A DNA stretch of 64,000 bases from Chaenocephalus aceratus (GCA_023974075.1 JAMFTG010000292.1:12501-76500), one strand, 5' to 3'; counted from the first letter of the stretch, positions 1 through 54,454 are shown. Translations and numbers: made by a program. Notes: generated by a model from the sequence alone, not told the origin.

Positions 1-42173
<42,173 letters not shown>

Positions 42174-42297
42174 AAACGCCCTCTGAAGACACAACGGTGA
42201 CCGAGGAAGCACTTTTTTAAGAGGTGCTGTGAACAAGTTTAAACACGCAGGAGTACCAAAGCACCTTGAGATGATGCAGGCTGCTCCCTTAAGTATA

Positions 42298-42300
42298 AAT

Positions 42301-42303
<3 letters not shown>
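42298..42303 (+). terminator. Candidate polyadenylation signal AATAAA, slc66a2 proximal
   Basis: The first AATAAA after the stop codon, 125 nt downstream, immediately followed by a CA repeat. Use is not shown by the sequence. Confidence 0.35.
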
Positions 42304-42334
<31 letters not shown>

Positions 42335-43911
42335 ATAAGGCATGAAGATACACAGACTGTGGTTTCAACGGTACCTGACGGACACTTGTTACAAACGAAC
42401 GTTCCTTTTTATTTATCCTACCGACTTGTTTTCAAACTGGACTTGATGGAATGCAGAGTCTATCTTTGTGCATGTGGAGAATATAATGCACACACTCGTG
42501 AGAATATACGCGGTAAATAACTGCACTGTAATCTGTGCACAACGAAATGTGAACCGTAGCTGGTGATTGTGGCATGGACCCCTCGGCCTTAAAACACACA
42601 TTCAAACATGGCTTGCTGCATTTACGAGCAATCCAAATGTATGAATCAATCGAAACAATATTCAACATGACTGAATGTAGAAAAAGGAGAAATGCTGGTC
42701 GGTCTACCACTCGTAGGACAGCTGGTGATAATGTGCTGTGACAAACTCAAGGGATAGTTGGGGAGGAATGGGATAACTAGAGGCAATCAGACTTTTACCA
42801 AATAAAGGAAAATCCCAACAGGGTTCAACTAAACAATGATAATAAACATAAGAGGCCTTGATGGTACGGAGAGCTTTTGTTGAAGACATAAGGGCAGTCT
42901 TTTGTCTGAAGTCGGAACACTCATCAACCCCATGTTCAGGTTGCACAGTTTGTCGTAAAGCCAAACCCAGGATTACTTGTCCTGAAGCCATGAAGGACAT
43001 TTTTCATTCCACAAAATCCTGAAAGTAGTTCAGGCGCGTTAAGACTGAACACAATTGCATACAAAGTCATTAACGCAAGTTTGCGAGAACAGGCTAATAT
43101 ATGCGTAGTTTTGAGCTGAATCTGGATTATCCTGTAGGTTTCTAAATCCGAATTAAGAGAGATTATAACTTGCCAATTATAATGACAGCCAAATTATTCT
43201 TTTAGAAACCCTTTTTATATCTCATTTGCTGCTTTGGGAAGGTTTTACCTCATCGCCATTTTTATCACAAGACAGTCATTTCCTTTTAGGACGGGGAAGA
43301 GGAAGAAGCAGTCACATAACACGTTGACGGGTTTTATTTTTTTATTGTTTCGTAATCTTTCTTCACGGAGGTGAGGAATGCTAAACTCGGAGGTGTCAGG
43401 ACTGTCAGCTCTTCAGTGAACTGTGTACCCGAGCAGACCCAAATCTGTCCTCCTCTGCTAAGCCCTAAGAAATGAAAACTCCCATTTTTTGTTCCAGAGG
43501 GATGAGGCAGCAGAATATTTCTTTCCCCACTCTTAAAATATCCCCCAAAAAGGTCACTTCTTAGTTTCGTACTTCTTTTGTGTTTACACGTTTGTAGTCA
43601 CCCTATTTATTTGGTTATCATTTTATTAAATATGAATCTAGTGTATGACTGTTGTTTATTTAGACAGTGGTGAGGGTGATTGTAATACATGTGGTAGGTT
43701 TCACTTCTTTTTGTATTTCTATATTGATTTTGTCATGTGAAGGTTTTTTCCCACAAACTGCCATGTTGTGCATTTTCTTATTTGTGCAACCCACGTATAG
43801 TTTTGTTTATGTACCAAAAAAAAACATGTTACCAGCATATATTTTAAGCCATTTTACTATGTTACATTTTTGTTCTTTTCCATCCCAGTGAATAATATGG
43901 CATTTGCGCCC

Positions 43912-43917
43912 AATAAA
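43912..43917 (+). terminator. Candidate polyadenylation signal AATAAA, slc66a2 distal
   Basis: AATAAA 1.74 kb after the stop, with TG-rich sequence (GTTTGTTTGGAGATGTTTGTG-like) about 20-40 nt beyond. It would give a long 3' UTR. Confidence 0.35.
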
Positions 43918-44639
43918 GAGGACACGGAGAGACTGTTTTGTTTGGAGATGTTTGTGTCAGTTGTGCAGACATCCATCATTTCTCCCGTCAGCGATTCAGC
44001 TCTGGCAGACATCAGTTGTCAAAGGAAGATAAGCCGAGGTCCGTCTCTGGGCATATGCAATCTAAATATTAAGCACATTAATTGTAAGCGGGGAGACAGA
44101 TACAATGTGCCAGCACAGAACGGGTGAAAGGAGGGATTTGAAAAGACGTCAGATTATGTAAGCAGATACAGATTTATAATATTCCCTTTATAGGTCACCA
44201 AGTGCCTTTAACAAAGATGCTCTGTCCCTCATAGATTAGGCTTAAATAAGATATGTGCATATTGTTAAACCATCAATTTGCTGAAGATGATGGAACAAAT
44301 ACACTTCTGCGCTTCATGATATAAAGACTTTGAATTCATACTCAAGGTCATAAAAACACAACACTCAAATACAATTCTTCCTGAGGGATTTGAGTGGTGC
44401 TTCCCTGACTGATAAATACTTCAAAACGGCTGCTATGGACTTTTGCAAATATTGGAAGTGATGGTGGACTTTTCTAAGCTCATATATCTTAGTAGTAGCT
44501 AACCTTTCTTTTAATGTTTTAGTTGTTTCTGGAAGGTCTTTCACCTTATTAACTCTACAGTAAATATACTGTAATGAGTCCTATTACTACAGCCCCATGA
44601 ATTTCACTTCAGTAAAATGGAAAAAATCTGAAGCTATGT

Positions 44640-45172
44640 CAACACAGTCTCAGGGCATTTCGTGTTATAGTCACGAAATTAATGTAATCTATTGATTCGT
44701 GTTCACGAACATGATTTTCCCTATTTCTTTCGTGTCACACAGAACGATTTTAAAAGCGATGTAAATAATAACAAATTAGAAGGAAAAAGAGATTTAAAAA
44801 ATACAGATTTCAGTATTCTGACACAGAACGATTTTAGAAGCAATGTATTTCTATGGTAGCGTGTTTCCGTGCCTGCACCAAATAATAACAAATTAGAAGG
44901 AAAAAATAAGATTTAAAGAAAGACAGATGTCAGTATTCTGAGGCTCTGAGCCATTTCTTTTTCCTCGCGGACGGCAAAAAAAAAGTCCGACATTATACAA
45001 TTTAAATAAAGGGTTAGGCTTAGGGGTAAGATATTGAGTAAGAAAATATTTTATGACCACACAGCTTCTGATATTCCAAGACCCGACCGGACAAAAAGAC
45101 GTGGTGCAGGCACGAAACATACTACCAATAGAACTACATTGCTATAAACACGAAATGCCGTGAGACGGGTTG
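44640..45172. mobile_element. MITE with long inverted ends (CACGGCATTTCGTG family), copy 2
   Basis: AACACAGTCTCAGGGCATTT and its inverted partner CGAAATGCCGTGAGACGGGT close the element. The interior matches copy 1 (14839-15407) in reverse, including CTGAGGCTCTGAGCCATTT. Internal inverted matches make it strongly hairpin-forming. Confidence 0.75.
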
Positions 45173-47180
45173 CATATATCTTAGTAGTAGATAAACAAAA
45201 TAACCTTTCTTTTAAATGTTTTAGTGTTTTGGAAGGTCTTTCTTCATCTTATTAAACTCTCCTGTAAAAATACTGGAATGAGTCTTCTTAATACGGCCCC
45301 ATTGATTCCCTTTCAGTAAATGGAAAAGATCCGAAGCTATGGTAGCTAATTTAGCATTTAGCTGGTGAACACGTTGCAGCATTTAGAGCTAAATATCCAG
45401 ATAATTTTTCAGGAGCTGGCACCACACCACGGTGAAAAAGGGAAGTAAATATTGGACTAACCTTTCATAAGGACACTCCAAATAAATGCTAACTGATGCT
45501 CTGTGTCTGCTTGCTGTGTGCATTAGCAACTGTTAGCTAATACGCTAATGCTAAAGGCCTTTATAGCTCACACCAGGAGTGTTTTTCCTGTGGTAATAAT
45601 CAATTCAAACTGTTACATATTTATTTTGCTGATATTTTGGGATGCAAATTGAGGCAGCTCAGTTGTAAATTTGCTGCTGATAAGAATTGTTTTGCTTCGT
45701 GACGTTAGCATACGTCGCACGCTAGCTGTGTAAAGGCCTTCATCCTTGGAACCAGAACGGTGTCTTCTCTCTTTAAAATCAAAAAATCTATCTCTGATTG
45801 AATCACAAGCCTTTTAATAACATACTTTGAAGAAGAGTAGTCTAAAATAACCTGCTTGAGATCACGGCCATAAGGTGGATTTAGTTCAGGGTCTTTTATT
45901 CCCGTTAGCAACACGATCATGAGCTCGAGCTACATCTTCCACAGGCTCGTTTTTTCAAAGTGCTGTCAGTATTGATCAGATGTACGGCGCATTGTGCCAA
46001 CACCACTCCAGGAAACATCCTTCTTTCATTATTAATAACGGATGTGGAAAGAAAACATGATTCAAGCCGCAGACAGACCAATTCAGGATGTCATAATTGC
46101 AGAAGCACAGCATATATGTGTATAATGCAATTGTAAAATCAAAGCCTCTCCACTTGGGGACTGTTTTCATTATTACATCTTTCAGAAGAGGCTACCGATT
46201 CATGACGCAAAGCAGACATCCATTTCACTTCTTTTTATTCAAATGATGTCTTATTTCACCATCCACTTAATCAAAACAATATTCTCACTTCTTAAAAACG
46301 GGCATATACTGTAGTGGATATATTTGTTTGAAGTGTTCTGTGTAATATGTCCATGCTTTTGTAATGATTCAGTGAATTCAGAGTTTTGAGAATAAACATG
46401 CCCCTGCTTATCAAAATATCTAATTTGCACTCTCGAGCACTTGATGCACTTGTTACAATAATTTTCAGAATGTTGTGGGGTTTTTTTCAGTACAAGGCAC
46501 TCAAATGAAATGAAGTGCTGTGTGAGCAATTAGAGGAAATCGTGTAAGACTGGTTACATTATTAATGATCTGAAATGGTTTTAGTAAAGGTCTGTGGGTT
46601 TTAGTGCCTGGATGATGATGTTCAACCAGTCACACAACCCTCTCAATGTTTGTTCGACTGGCCTTTTACCCACATGTATGGTAAGATGACTGCATGTTGG
46701 TAAGAACATCATTCCACAGTGAACAAAATATCCCAAACTGACTGCATAGCCCTTCGAAAGAGAAAGTACTCTTGTGTAATCATGCTGGATATTAACTAGC
46801 TTCATTATGAACGTGTGAAACCTTATCTAACAGAACCCCAGGTTGAGCAAATACAGAGTACATGGAGATGATATCAATAATGAAGCTACATGTCTGAAGT
46901 CTCAGCAAACGCCTTTATTCTCTACGTGAGGAACATAAATTATTAGTCTGAGGTCTGAATAACAACGGTGTTGGATTTCCCTTTTTTTTGCAGACTTATG
47001 TGCATTTTTTCAGATCTCGTTTGTTTATTCATGAATGTTATACTGTTTGCAGTCTTTTAAGTTCAAATTGATGCTCTGCAGCTCCTCGGTAAAACTTAAG
47101 AAACTCAGATACACCCTGGAGCACAAGCGCTTCACACGACCAAAGCCGATCGAGTCCCACATGAAACACAAACGAAGCAG
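45173..47180. other. Intergenic sequence and kcng2 3' UTR
   Basis: The right part should be the 3' UTR of kcng2 (minus strand). AATAAA on that strand occurs at 47024-47029 and 46914-46919. Phrases near 45176-45330 (ATCTTAGTAGTAG, AACCTTTCTTTTAA, GGAAGGTCTTTC) repeat 44487-44610 on the other side of the MITE, a duplication around that insertion. No other gene seen. Confidence 0.5.
47024..47029 (-). terminator. Candidate polyadenylation signal for kcng2
   Basis: TTTATT on the + strand is AATAAA on the transcribed minus strand, about 150 nt after the kcng2 stop codon. A second is at 46914-46919. Confidence 0.35.
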
Positions 47181-48008
47181 CTAAGTTTTCATCATCGCTC
47201 GAATGTCAGCAGCCCTTTGTGCAGCAATGAACTTCCTCCTCTGCAGCGATGTCGCCGAGGCCTCAGTGATGCCATGGTAACTGTCCGTCTCTTGAGAGTC
47301 TTCACTGTTTTGAGACTTGGTGCTGTCCTGCGAACCCGGCTTGTGCCTCGAGGCGCGGTTCTGCTCTTCTTTAAGCTCGATGTAGGAGCGCGAGAAGGTG
47401 TGGAAAATGGACGTTACGGGGAACGCCATGAGGAGGATTCCACTCAGAATGCTGCTGAGTGCCACCACTTGTCCGGGGATGCTTCGTGGCACCATGTCTC
47501 CGTATCCTACCGTCGTCATGGAGATCACGGCCCACCAGTAGCTCCCGGGGATACTCGTGAACTCCTGCTTGGCGCCCAACTCGCTCTCCGCTAGGAACAC
47601 AAGCGGGGAGAACAGAGCCATGGCGACGCAAAGGAAAAGCAGCAACAGCCCGAACTCTCGCGTGCATCGTCTCACTGTTAGCCCGAGGGTCTGCAGGCCT
47701 AGCGAGTGTCGAGCCAAGCGCATCACGTAAAAGATCCGTAGAGCTCTCAGGACTCGGAGCACTAACCCCACTTTCTCCAGGTAGTTGTTGCCGGAGCCGG
47801 TTTGTTTCCCGCCGACGGAAAAAGAGTCCACGATGAGAGTGATGTAGTACGGCAGGATGGCCAACACGTCGATGAGGTTCAGAGGCGTACGAAGGAACGT
47901 CCACTTGCTCTGAGTCTGGATGAAGCGCAGCAGGAACTCCAGGGAAAACCAGGCGACGCACACCGTCTCCAGAACGAAGATGTTGTAGCACCTCTGGGAG
48001 CACTCGCC
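47181..48008 (-). CDS. kcng2: kcng2 (Kv6.2) last coding exon, C-terminal 275 residues
   Basis: Encodes the S1-S2 linker end through the C-terminus of a Kv6-type channel subunit. Local residues: S2 about 8-31, S3 about 42-64, S4 about 83-105 with the Arg series (LRVLRALRIFYVMRLARHS), S5 about 119-140, pore filter TVGYGD at 166-171, S6 about 178-205 with FPVTSIFHTFSRSY. The second proline of the usual Kv1-4 PXP hinge is Thr, as in electrically silent modifier subunits that work only with Kv2 partners at the plasma membrane. The acceptor CCCTCTCCGCAG joins GGC GAG TGC in frame, so the true exon starts 15 codons before the first apparent start, which is a GTG in mid-exon. The stop is TAG at 47181. 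The T1 domain and S1 lie in an exon outside the window. kcng2 rather than kcng1 rests partly on synteny with slc66a2. Confidence 0.93.
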   Translation of the reverse strand, partial: GECSQRCYNIFVLETVCVAWFSLEFLLRFIQTQSKWTFLRTPLNLIDVLAILPYYITLIVDSFSVGGKQTGSGNNYLEKVGLVLRVLRALRIFYVMRLARHSLGLQTLGLTVRRCTREFGLLLLFLCVAMALFSPLVFLAESELGAKQEFTSIPGSYWWAVISMTTVGYGDMVPRSIPGQVVALSSILSGILLMAFPVTSIFHTFSRSYIELKEEQNRASRHKPGSQDSTKSQNSEDSQETDSYHGITEASATSLQRRKFIAAQRAADIRAMMKT

Positions 48009-48038
48009 CTGCGGAGAGGGAACACAAGCACACAGACG

Positions 48039-48699
48039 TTAAAGGTCGCCTATTATGAGAAAATCCACTTCTTCGTGTCTCTTCTACATCAACATGTGTC
48101 CCCTCTTCTTCATGTCTCCGCTACATCAACATGTGTCCCCTCTTCTACATCAACATGTGTCCCCTCTTCATGTCTCCGCTACAATGTGTCCCATGTCTCT
48201 TCTACATCAACATGTGTCCCCTCTTCTCCATGTCTCTTCTACATCAACATGTGTCCCCTCTTCTTCATGTCTCTTCTACATCAACATGTGTCCCCTCTTC
48301 TTCATGTCTCTTCTACATCAACATGTGTCCCCTCTTCTTCATGTCTCTTCTTCATCAACATGTGTCCCCTCTTCTTCATGTCTCTTCTACATCAACATGT
48401 GTCCCCTCTGTGGAAAGAGACTCTGAAAGTTTCAGGAACAAAGATTTTCTCTCTTTTTGATCCATTTCTATAAAAACCTGCCTGAAAATGAGCTGATCAG
48501 ATTTTGGCCACTTTATGATGTCATAACGATGTTTTGTCTTGTGTAACCATTAGCCAATCAGCAACCAAGGTAACCCCCCCCCCCCACCTTATCACCTGAA
48601 TAAAAAAAAAAGATTAAAAAGAAATAATAATTATCGATTCGATAATAATATGATACAGTACTATTACGTCTGGGTCTCTGTGTGTGTGTGTGTGTGTGC

Positions 48700-48730
<31 letters not shown>

Positions 48731-49275
48731 GAACAAGCCATTTTGTGTGCGTGCGTGTGCGCGAGCGAGAGAGAGCACTGGTACCGGAGATCGTAGTTGT
48801 TAGCTTCTGGTGCTAGCGAGCTACGCTAACGGATATAAAGAGTTTTTTCAACAACAACGTGGAGGAGAGTCCTCTCTAGTTAGACTGAGAGACTCAGTGA
48901 GCTAAAGGACTCTCTCAGTGTTTAGATAGTTAACTTTAGTCTAAGTTATCTCAGTGGGTCTCAAACGTTTTGGTCACCATTATAGTAAACTATTATTTCC
49001 GAGGCACACGTTTACATGATCATTATAGTTATAAAAACACACACCACCTATGAAAATAGCACTTTACCCCTGCTTACACCTATATGCCTCGAGCCTTATT
49101 TTCATCTAAAGTAACAGACAGAGAATCAGCACTTTGGAAACCGGGCTGAAACAGAGGGGATTATGGGTAATGCTGCAACGATCTGTTTGGTGTTTCAGCC
49201 AATCAGAGACATGCTCTGTCGATATCTGAGACCTGTGATATATTGATGAAGGACAGTATAATAGGAGACCTTTAA
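48039..49275 (+). mobile_element. TTAA-flanked MITE with 37-bp array, copy 2
   Basis: Ends TTAAAGGTCGCCTATTATGA and TATAATAGGAGACCTTTAA, with TTAA at both outer edges. Shares CACTTCTTC...TGTCTC, the array, CTCTGTGGAAAGAGACTCTG and the GATCAGATTTTGGCC tail with copies at 15660 and 57744, plus about 0.7 kb of extra sequence (including a GT tract at 48679-48730) before the right end. It begins 31 bp from the kcng2 acceptor. Confidence 0.88.
48068..48412 (+). repeat. 37-bp minisatellite, about 9 units
   Basis: Same unit as 57775-59360. The first units are irregular (CCGCTACAATGTGTCCCATG), the later ones regular. Confidence 0.95.
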
Positions 49276-49741
49276 TGGCATTACACAACAGCAGAAATAC
49301 CCCTTCTGAGTGGTGCAGGAGTGAGTTCTAGTTCCCTCGCCTCAAAGTCAGCGTTTTTTGGAATGTATGTTTCGTTAGATGCCTGAAACAAGCTGAGGAG
49401 ATTTTCAGGCGGGCGTCGCAGCCATTATAAGAGGATGGGACAAGTCCCTCCCACTTTTTCAAATGATTAGTTTAGACCCTCCCACGTCACTTCTACCATG
49501 TGGAAAGTCCGTGAATCGGTCTTTCCACTCGCGCACTTTGTAGAGCGCTGTGTCAGTGCTTCACTATCAAATCCATTCCACTTGCTTATTGAGAAAAAGC
49601 CCAAATCAATGAAACTCCGTACCATGTTTTCACTGCTGCTTTGTACCAAGGCAGATTCTCACATAGCGCGCATGTTCAAGGAGTGTTGTCATAGTTGGAC
49701 AGCTCAGCGATGCCGGTAGCGGAGGTAAGGCACACACACCG
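49276..49741. other. Unassigned kcng2 intron sequence
   Basis: No gene recognised. GTAGCGGAG|GTAAGG at 49725 looks like a donor site on the + strand but its exon cannot be defined. Confidence 0.4.
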
Positions 49742-50053
49742 GGGCCCTTTCTCATTTCTCTAACTCCCCTCCTCGACTCCCCTCCTCGACTCCTATCCTC
49801 GATACTTAGTCCCGCCCACAGGAGATGCGAGCGGAGGAGCCGAGGAGGGGAACCGAGGAGAGAGGAGGGGAAGCAGCAGGCGGTGAGAGAAATGAGAACT
49901 CTGAGCAGTCATTTTAAAGAGACGTCCATTAATGATGACAAGAGGCACAGCAGCCCTCTGTCTGATGGACACATGTGTTCATGACCACTTCTATATGTAC
50001 TTTGATTCATTCACAGGGCGGTATAATGAGACAATAACAGGCTACAGATGCGG

Positions 50054-50145
<92 letters not shown>

Positions 50146-50923
50146 TTATATAAATATATACAATTTCAGAATCAGAGCACTCTCATAATAACGTAACACT
50201 ATCGGAGACTGGATATACCCCCCCCCCCCCCCCCCCCCCTCTCTCTGGTCGCTACAATGAGGAAAATAAATTACGGGCCATAAGTATTAAAAGTAAGCAG
50301 AGGACACCAAACCAACTGAGACCTGTCTGTCCGCTGCATCCACGCTCTGTACAACACACACACCTACACACTGTACCACACACCGGTCACACACACGCAC
50401 ATACAGTTCCTAAAACAGGCTACAGCCGTTGTGTATTTTATTATGTGAAGCACTAAATGGTTTTAGAATTTTTTTAAATATCGACTCTTCGTTTGTAGAT
50501 ATCTACTAAACTAAAGCAAATAAAGAGAGTAGGCCTGTTATACTGAGTGATATATATTTTACACACTGCTCTGCTTTCTGCACGGACCTCACAGCTGTTC
50601 TCACTGTAAACATCGCGTCGCGATGAAAGCAGTTAATAAAATAATATCCAGGGGATGCATGCAGAGCTGTCATTGGCTGAGATAAGTCCGGCCGTGCGTC
50701 ACATCTCTGTTCCCGGAAATGCATCCACGAAGCAGCCGTGGAGGACCGTGGAGGACCCATCAGTGTATCCTCGGTTATAGCTCCTCCAGAGAGCCTCCTC
50801 GACGCTCGATCCTCGGTCCTCGAAGTGCATTTAGAGAAATGAGATGTCCTACAGAGGTCACTACCAGAGGACCGAGGAGTCGAGGAGTTGAGGAGGGGGA
50901 TTTGATGAAATGAGAAAGGGCCC
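49742..50923 (+). mobile_element. GGGCCCTTTCTCATTTC-ended element, first of a tandem pair
   Basis: GGGCCCTTTCTCATTTC at the left and GAAATGAGAAAGGGCCC at the right are inverted repeats, continued by TCCCCTCCTCGACTCC-type boxes. Interior: CCCGCCCACAGGAGATGCGA, a (CA)n tract (50057-50142), a C-run (50218-50239) and GGGGATGCATGCAGAGCTGT. No intact gene. Superfamily not assigned. Confidence 0.75.
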
Positions 50924-50998
50924 AAGTGTTCAGGACATTGTTAATACAGCGAAAATCAAAGCAGACGATCTCTTGGTTTGATATGTTTTCTCCCCCAG

Positions 50999-51035
50999 AC
51001 AACATGGACATAAGAACACTTCAAAGAAGAGGAAA
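50999..51035 (+). other. Exon-like segment, 37 nt
   Basis: Bounded by a strong acceptor (GTTTTCTCCCCCAG) and donor (GTAAGTCATC). One frame reads QHGHKNTSKKRK and would join in phase with 52837-52896. An ATG at 51004 is in another frame. It sits between the tandem transposons. No known family recognised. Confidence 0.3.
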
Positions 51036-51118
51036 GTAAGTCATCAGGTGGCAGCAGTTAATCAGTTAGCAGTGATGGCGGCGGCGGCGTCTCACTTCTG
51101 GAGAGGAGCTTCGTCTTT

Positions 51119-52287
51119 AGAGGCTTCTCAATACTCAAATGTCCCCTCCTCGACTCCCCTCCTCGAGACTTAGTCCCGCCCACAGGAGATGCGAGCGGAG
51201 GACCGAGGAGGGGAACCGAGGAGAGAGGAGGGGAAGCAGCAGACGTTTAAAGAAATGAGAACTCCTCTCCTCTGAGCGGTCATATTAAAGCGACGTCCGT
51301 TCATTATTACGTGGCAACAGCTGCATCAGCTGTCGAGTGTTTTGTCATATTTTATAATCTCTGTGAGATCAGCTGAACATTGTTCCCCCACATATTTAAT
51401 TTGAATTCATTGAGAGTGCGGTATAATGAGACAATACCAGGCTACAGATGCGGACACACACACACAAATATATTTATATAAATATATGCAATTTAAAGTA
51501 TGAGAGCACTCTCATAATAACGTAACACAATCAGAGACTGGATATATCCCCCCCCCCCCCCCTCTCTCTGGTCGCTGAAATGGGGAATTGAAATTACGGG
51601 CCAAAAGTTGTATTTGCAAGTATTAAAAGTAAGCAGAGGACACCAAACCAACTGAGACCTGTCTGTCCGCCGCATCTGCGCACTGTACAACACACACCTA
51701 CACACTGTACAACACACACCTACACACTGTACCACACACACACCTACACACTGTACCACACACACCTACAGCTCCTAAAGCATAATCAGGCTACAGCCGT
51801 TGTGTATTTTATTATGTGAAGCACTAAATGGTTTTAGAAAAATATCGACTCTTTGTTTGTAGATATCTGCTAAACTAAAGCAAATATAGAGAGTAGGCAT
51901 GTTATACTGAGTGATATATATTCTACACACTGCTCTGCTTTCTGCACCTCACAGCTGTTCTCACTGTAAACAGAGAGCAGGTTCTAAAATAATATCCAGG
52001 GGATGCATGCAGAGCTGTCATTGGCTGAGATAAGTCCGGCCGTGTATCACGCCTCCACCGTTCCCGGAAATGCATCCGCGGAGGAGCCGTGGAGGAACCA
52101 TCAGTGTATCCTCGGTTATAGCTCCTCCAGAGAGCCTCCTCGACGCTCGATCCTCGGTCCTCGGTGTGCATTTAGAGAAATGAGACGTCCTTCAAAATGG
52201 CGCGCTGAAATTCATTTCCGGGTCACTACCGGAGGACCGAGGAGTCGAGGAGTCGAGGAGGGGAAATTTGAGTATTGAGAAGCCTCT
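51119..52287 (+). mobile_element. AGAGGCTTCTCAATACTC-ended element, second of the tandem pair
   Basis: AGAGGCTTCTCAATACTCAA and TTGAGTATTGAGAAGCCTCT are 20-bp perfect inverted repeats. The interior is colinear with 49742-50923 in the same orientation (same CCCGCCCACAGGAG box, short CA tract, C-run at 51548-51562, GATGCATGCAGAGCTGTC), but the termini differ. Confidence 0.78.
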
Positions 52288-54454
52288 TTTATGTCATGAT
52301 AGAGAGATACACATACTGAATAGTTTAGATGAGAAAAGGCATCGAAATGCCAGGTTACTAGTATTTACTATTTATCATGTAAACAGGGAACATGAATAAC
52401 CGATCTCTCTGTGCTCATGTAAACACCATGATGTCCTGTAGAGATGCAGTCAGTGTGTTTATCAGTTTGATAATGATTACTTTCTGAGTTCTTTAACTTC
52501 GGTACTCTCTCTCAAAATGGTAATGTGCATTATGTTTTAATTATACTTCTTATCATTCAGAAGCTTTTTGTGTGTGTGTTATGTTTTACTGAGTGCTTAT
52601 AGGCCATTTCCATCCCAGTATTCAGTTAACTGTTTATTTTCTGTACACATTACAGACTAGCTAATATTCTACCTACTGCTTGGGACTTTGAGTCTTCAAA
52701 ATGTCCAATGTCACAGACTGGGACTTACTTTAGAGTCAGTTGTATTTCATTCAGTATGACTTGTTATGGTTCAATGTGAAAGAGGAGACTGCTCAATACA
52801 TAATGATCACTTCACCACACCTCTCTTGACATCTAGGCGCCTGAGAGTGAGTCAGAGGCAGAACACAGGGACCGTGGAGAGAGGTCCGGTGCTGAGGTGA
52901 GTGATGAAAGGGAAATTACAGTTTAGAGTCAATTGTGATGTGGACTCTCATCCAGAGTGTTGAGGAAATCAGTGGGATATTGAACAGGAAGCATTTCAGT
53001 CAAGGGGCGTCATGTGACCAATATAGACATTTAAGTCAGTGATACCATCCCAGGTGACCTTAACATCCGTCTGGAGTCAGATCAGTCTCAATATTAATAA
53101 ATGCTCACAGAAGGATTCACAAATGTATTTTGCGATGTATATATAAATGACTCTCCACAACAATATCTCTCACACATATTTATTGTTGCATCTAAATGTA
53201 CAAAAAATGGGCATTTAAACTGCTTTTTATTAATTCAAAGACGGCTCTGAATTAATAATCAAATATGTTTTCTTTCTTTACTACTTTACAATTATTATTA
53301 TTTTCCTCATGCTAGTAGCCACATAAAAGTATCAAACCAAATGCACCAGAATACAGGGAATCTATTTTTTTTATTTCGTGGGGGGGATCCCCAAACCCCC
53401 CGTTAAAAATGCCCCCCCCACATTCAGGATGCTTCGTAGCTTGTATATGTGTAAACAAAAACTGCAGTTTACTAACAAAAGCTAAATGAGACTGAACTAA
53501 ATGTCATCAAATATGACATTTACCTTTTATTTATTTTTTGAGTTTTGTAATTAAGTCTGACAGGCTTTGGGGCATAGGCTACAATAATCCCTTTCATACA
53601 AGAGAAACTTAAACAATATAATCCTTTATTACGGTAGGTAGAACTGAACAAAAATACACATTTGTAGCGGTCTAAACCAGAACTATCTCAGTGGAAAAGG
53701 TTCATATGAAGTCAGTAATTAAAAATCAATTTCAAAGCCTGCTGTTTGATTCACGGCTTCGTCATTGACAGAGGTTGAAGCGTTTTGATCTCACAACACA
53801 AACGAGAATCTGCAGAAGATTCATGAAGTGTAAAACAAAAGGCTTTGATTATCTCATTTAGGAAAGACCACATATCAAACCAGAGCGTTCAAGAGGTGAA
53901 ATCTGAAGTCACGCCGCCGATGTTGAGCAGATAATTAACTGTCAGCGGTGTCGTTCACAGACGAGCCGGCACCATGTGAGCGTTAACAAAAACACATCTG
54001 AAATATCCTCTCTTTTAAAGCTAATCTATTCTTCCACGACTGCTGAAATAGCGTTCATAAATAATTTAAATTATAAGAGATTACTTGGTTATTAAAGCAA
54101 AGTCACCCCTGGGGAAAACTTTAAAAAAAAGTCTGTGTGCTTTTCATTTTCAAGTGTTATTAATTGCAGAAAAAATATTCTTTGCTTCACTTTTCGTCAG
54201 TTAATTATTGGTGGATTAATTAGGATTTGTGGAGCAATGAAGACAACTTTTTCCGTCTCTTATAAACTTTTAAATCCTGCTTAATACCATGAAATGTGTT
54301 CAATTGCATTGGTGGAAAAAACGTTTACTCAAGTATTATTTTTAAATATTTGAACTTTAGTTCTTGAGTATTTCCATGCTATGCTACTTTATGCTTCTAA
54401 TCTACAATTTAGAGGAAATGCACTTTGACCACTTTATTTAACAATCATAGGTAA
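52288..54454. other. Unassigned kcng2 intron sequence
   Basis: About 2.2 kb. Apart from the exon-like segment at 52837-52896 I recognise no gene or repeat family. A C/G-rich patch lies at 53380-53425. Confidence 0.45.
52837..52896 (+). other. Exon-like segment, 60 nt
   Basis: Preceded by CACCTCTCTTGACATCTAG and followed by GTGAGTGATG, good splice sites. Length 60 keeps frame. In the frame joined to 50999-51035 it reads APESESEAEHRDRGERSGAE, an acidic low-complexity run following the basic KKRK. Could be part of a transposon-derived gene or an unannotated transcript opposite kcng2, or chance. Confidence 0.3.

Larger units (their letters stand above)
42174..44639 (+). other. slc66a2 3' UTR and intergenic sequence
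   Basis: The 3' UTR begins here. A (CA)n tract lies at 42304-42332. No other gene or transposon is recognised. Confidence 0.5.

Noticed and set aside
47217..47594. 125-codon + strand frame and a 220-codon second minus-strand frame over the kcng2 exon
   Set aside because: Shadows of the GC-rich kcng2 coding exon in other frames.
47961..47963. GTG at 47963 as the kcng2 start codon
   Set aside because: It is an internal Val; the frame continues 15 codons upstream to the splice acceptor at 48009-48011, matching the Kv6 S1-S2 region.
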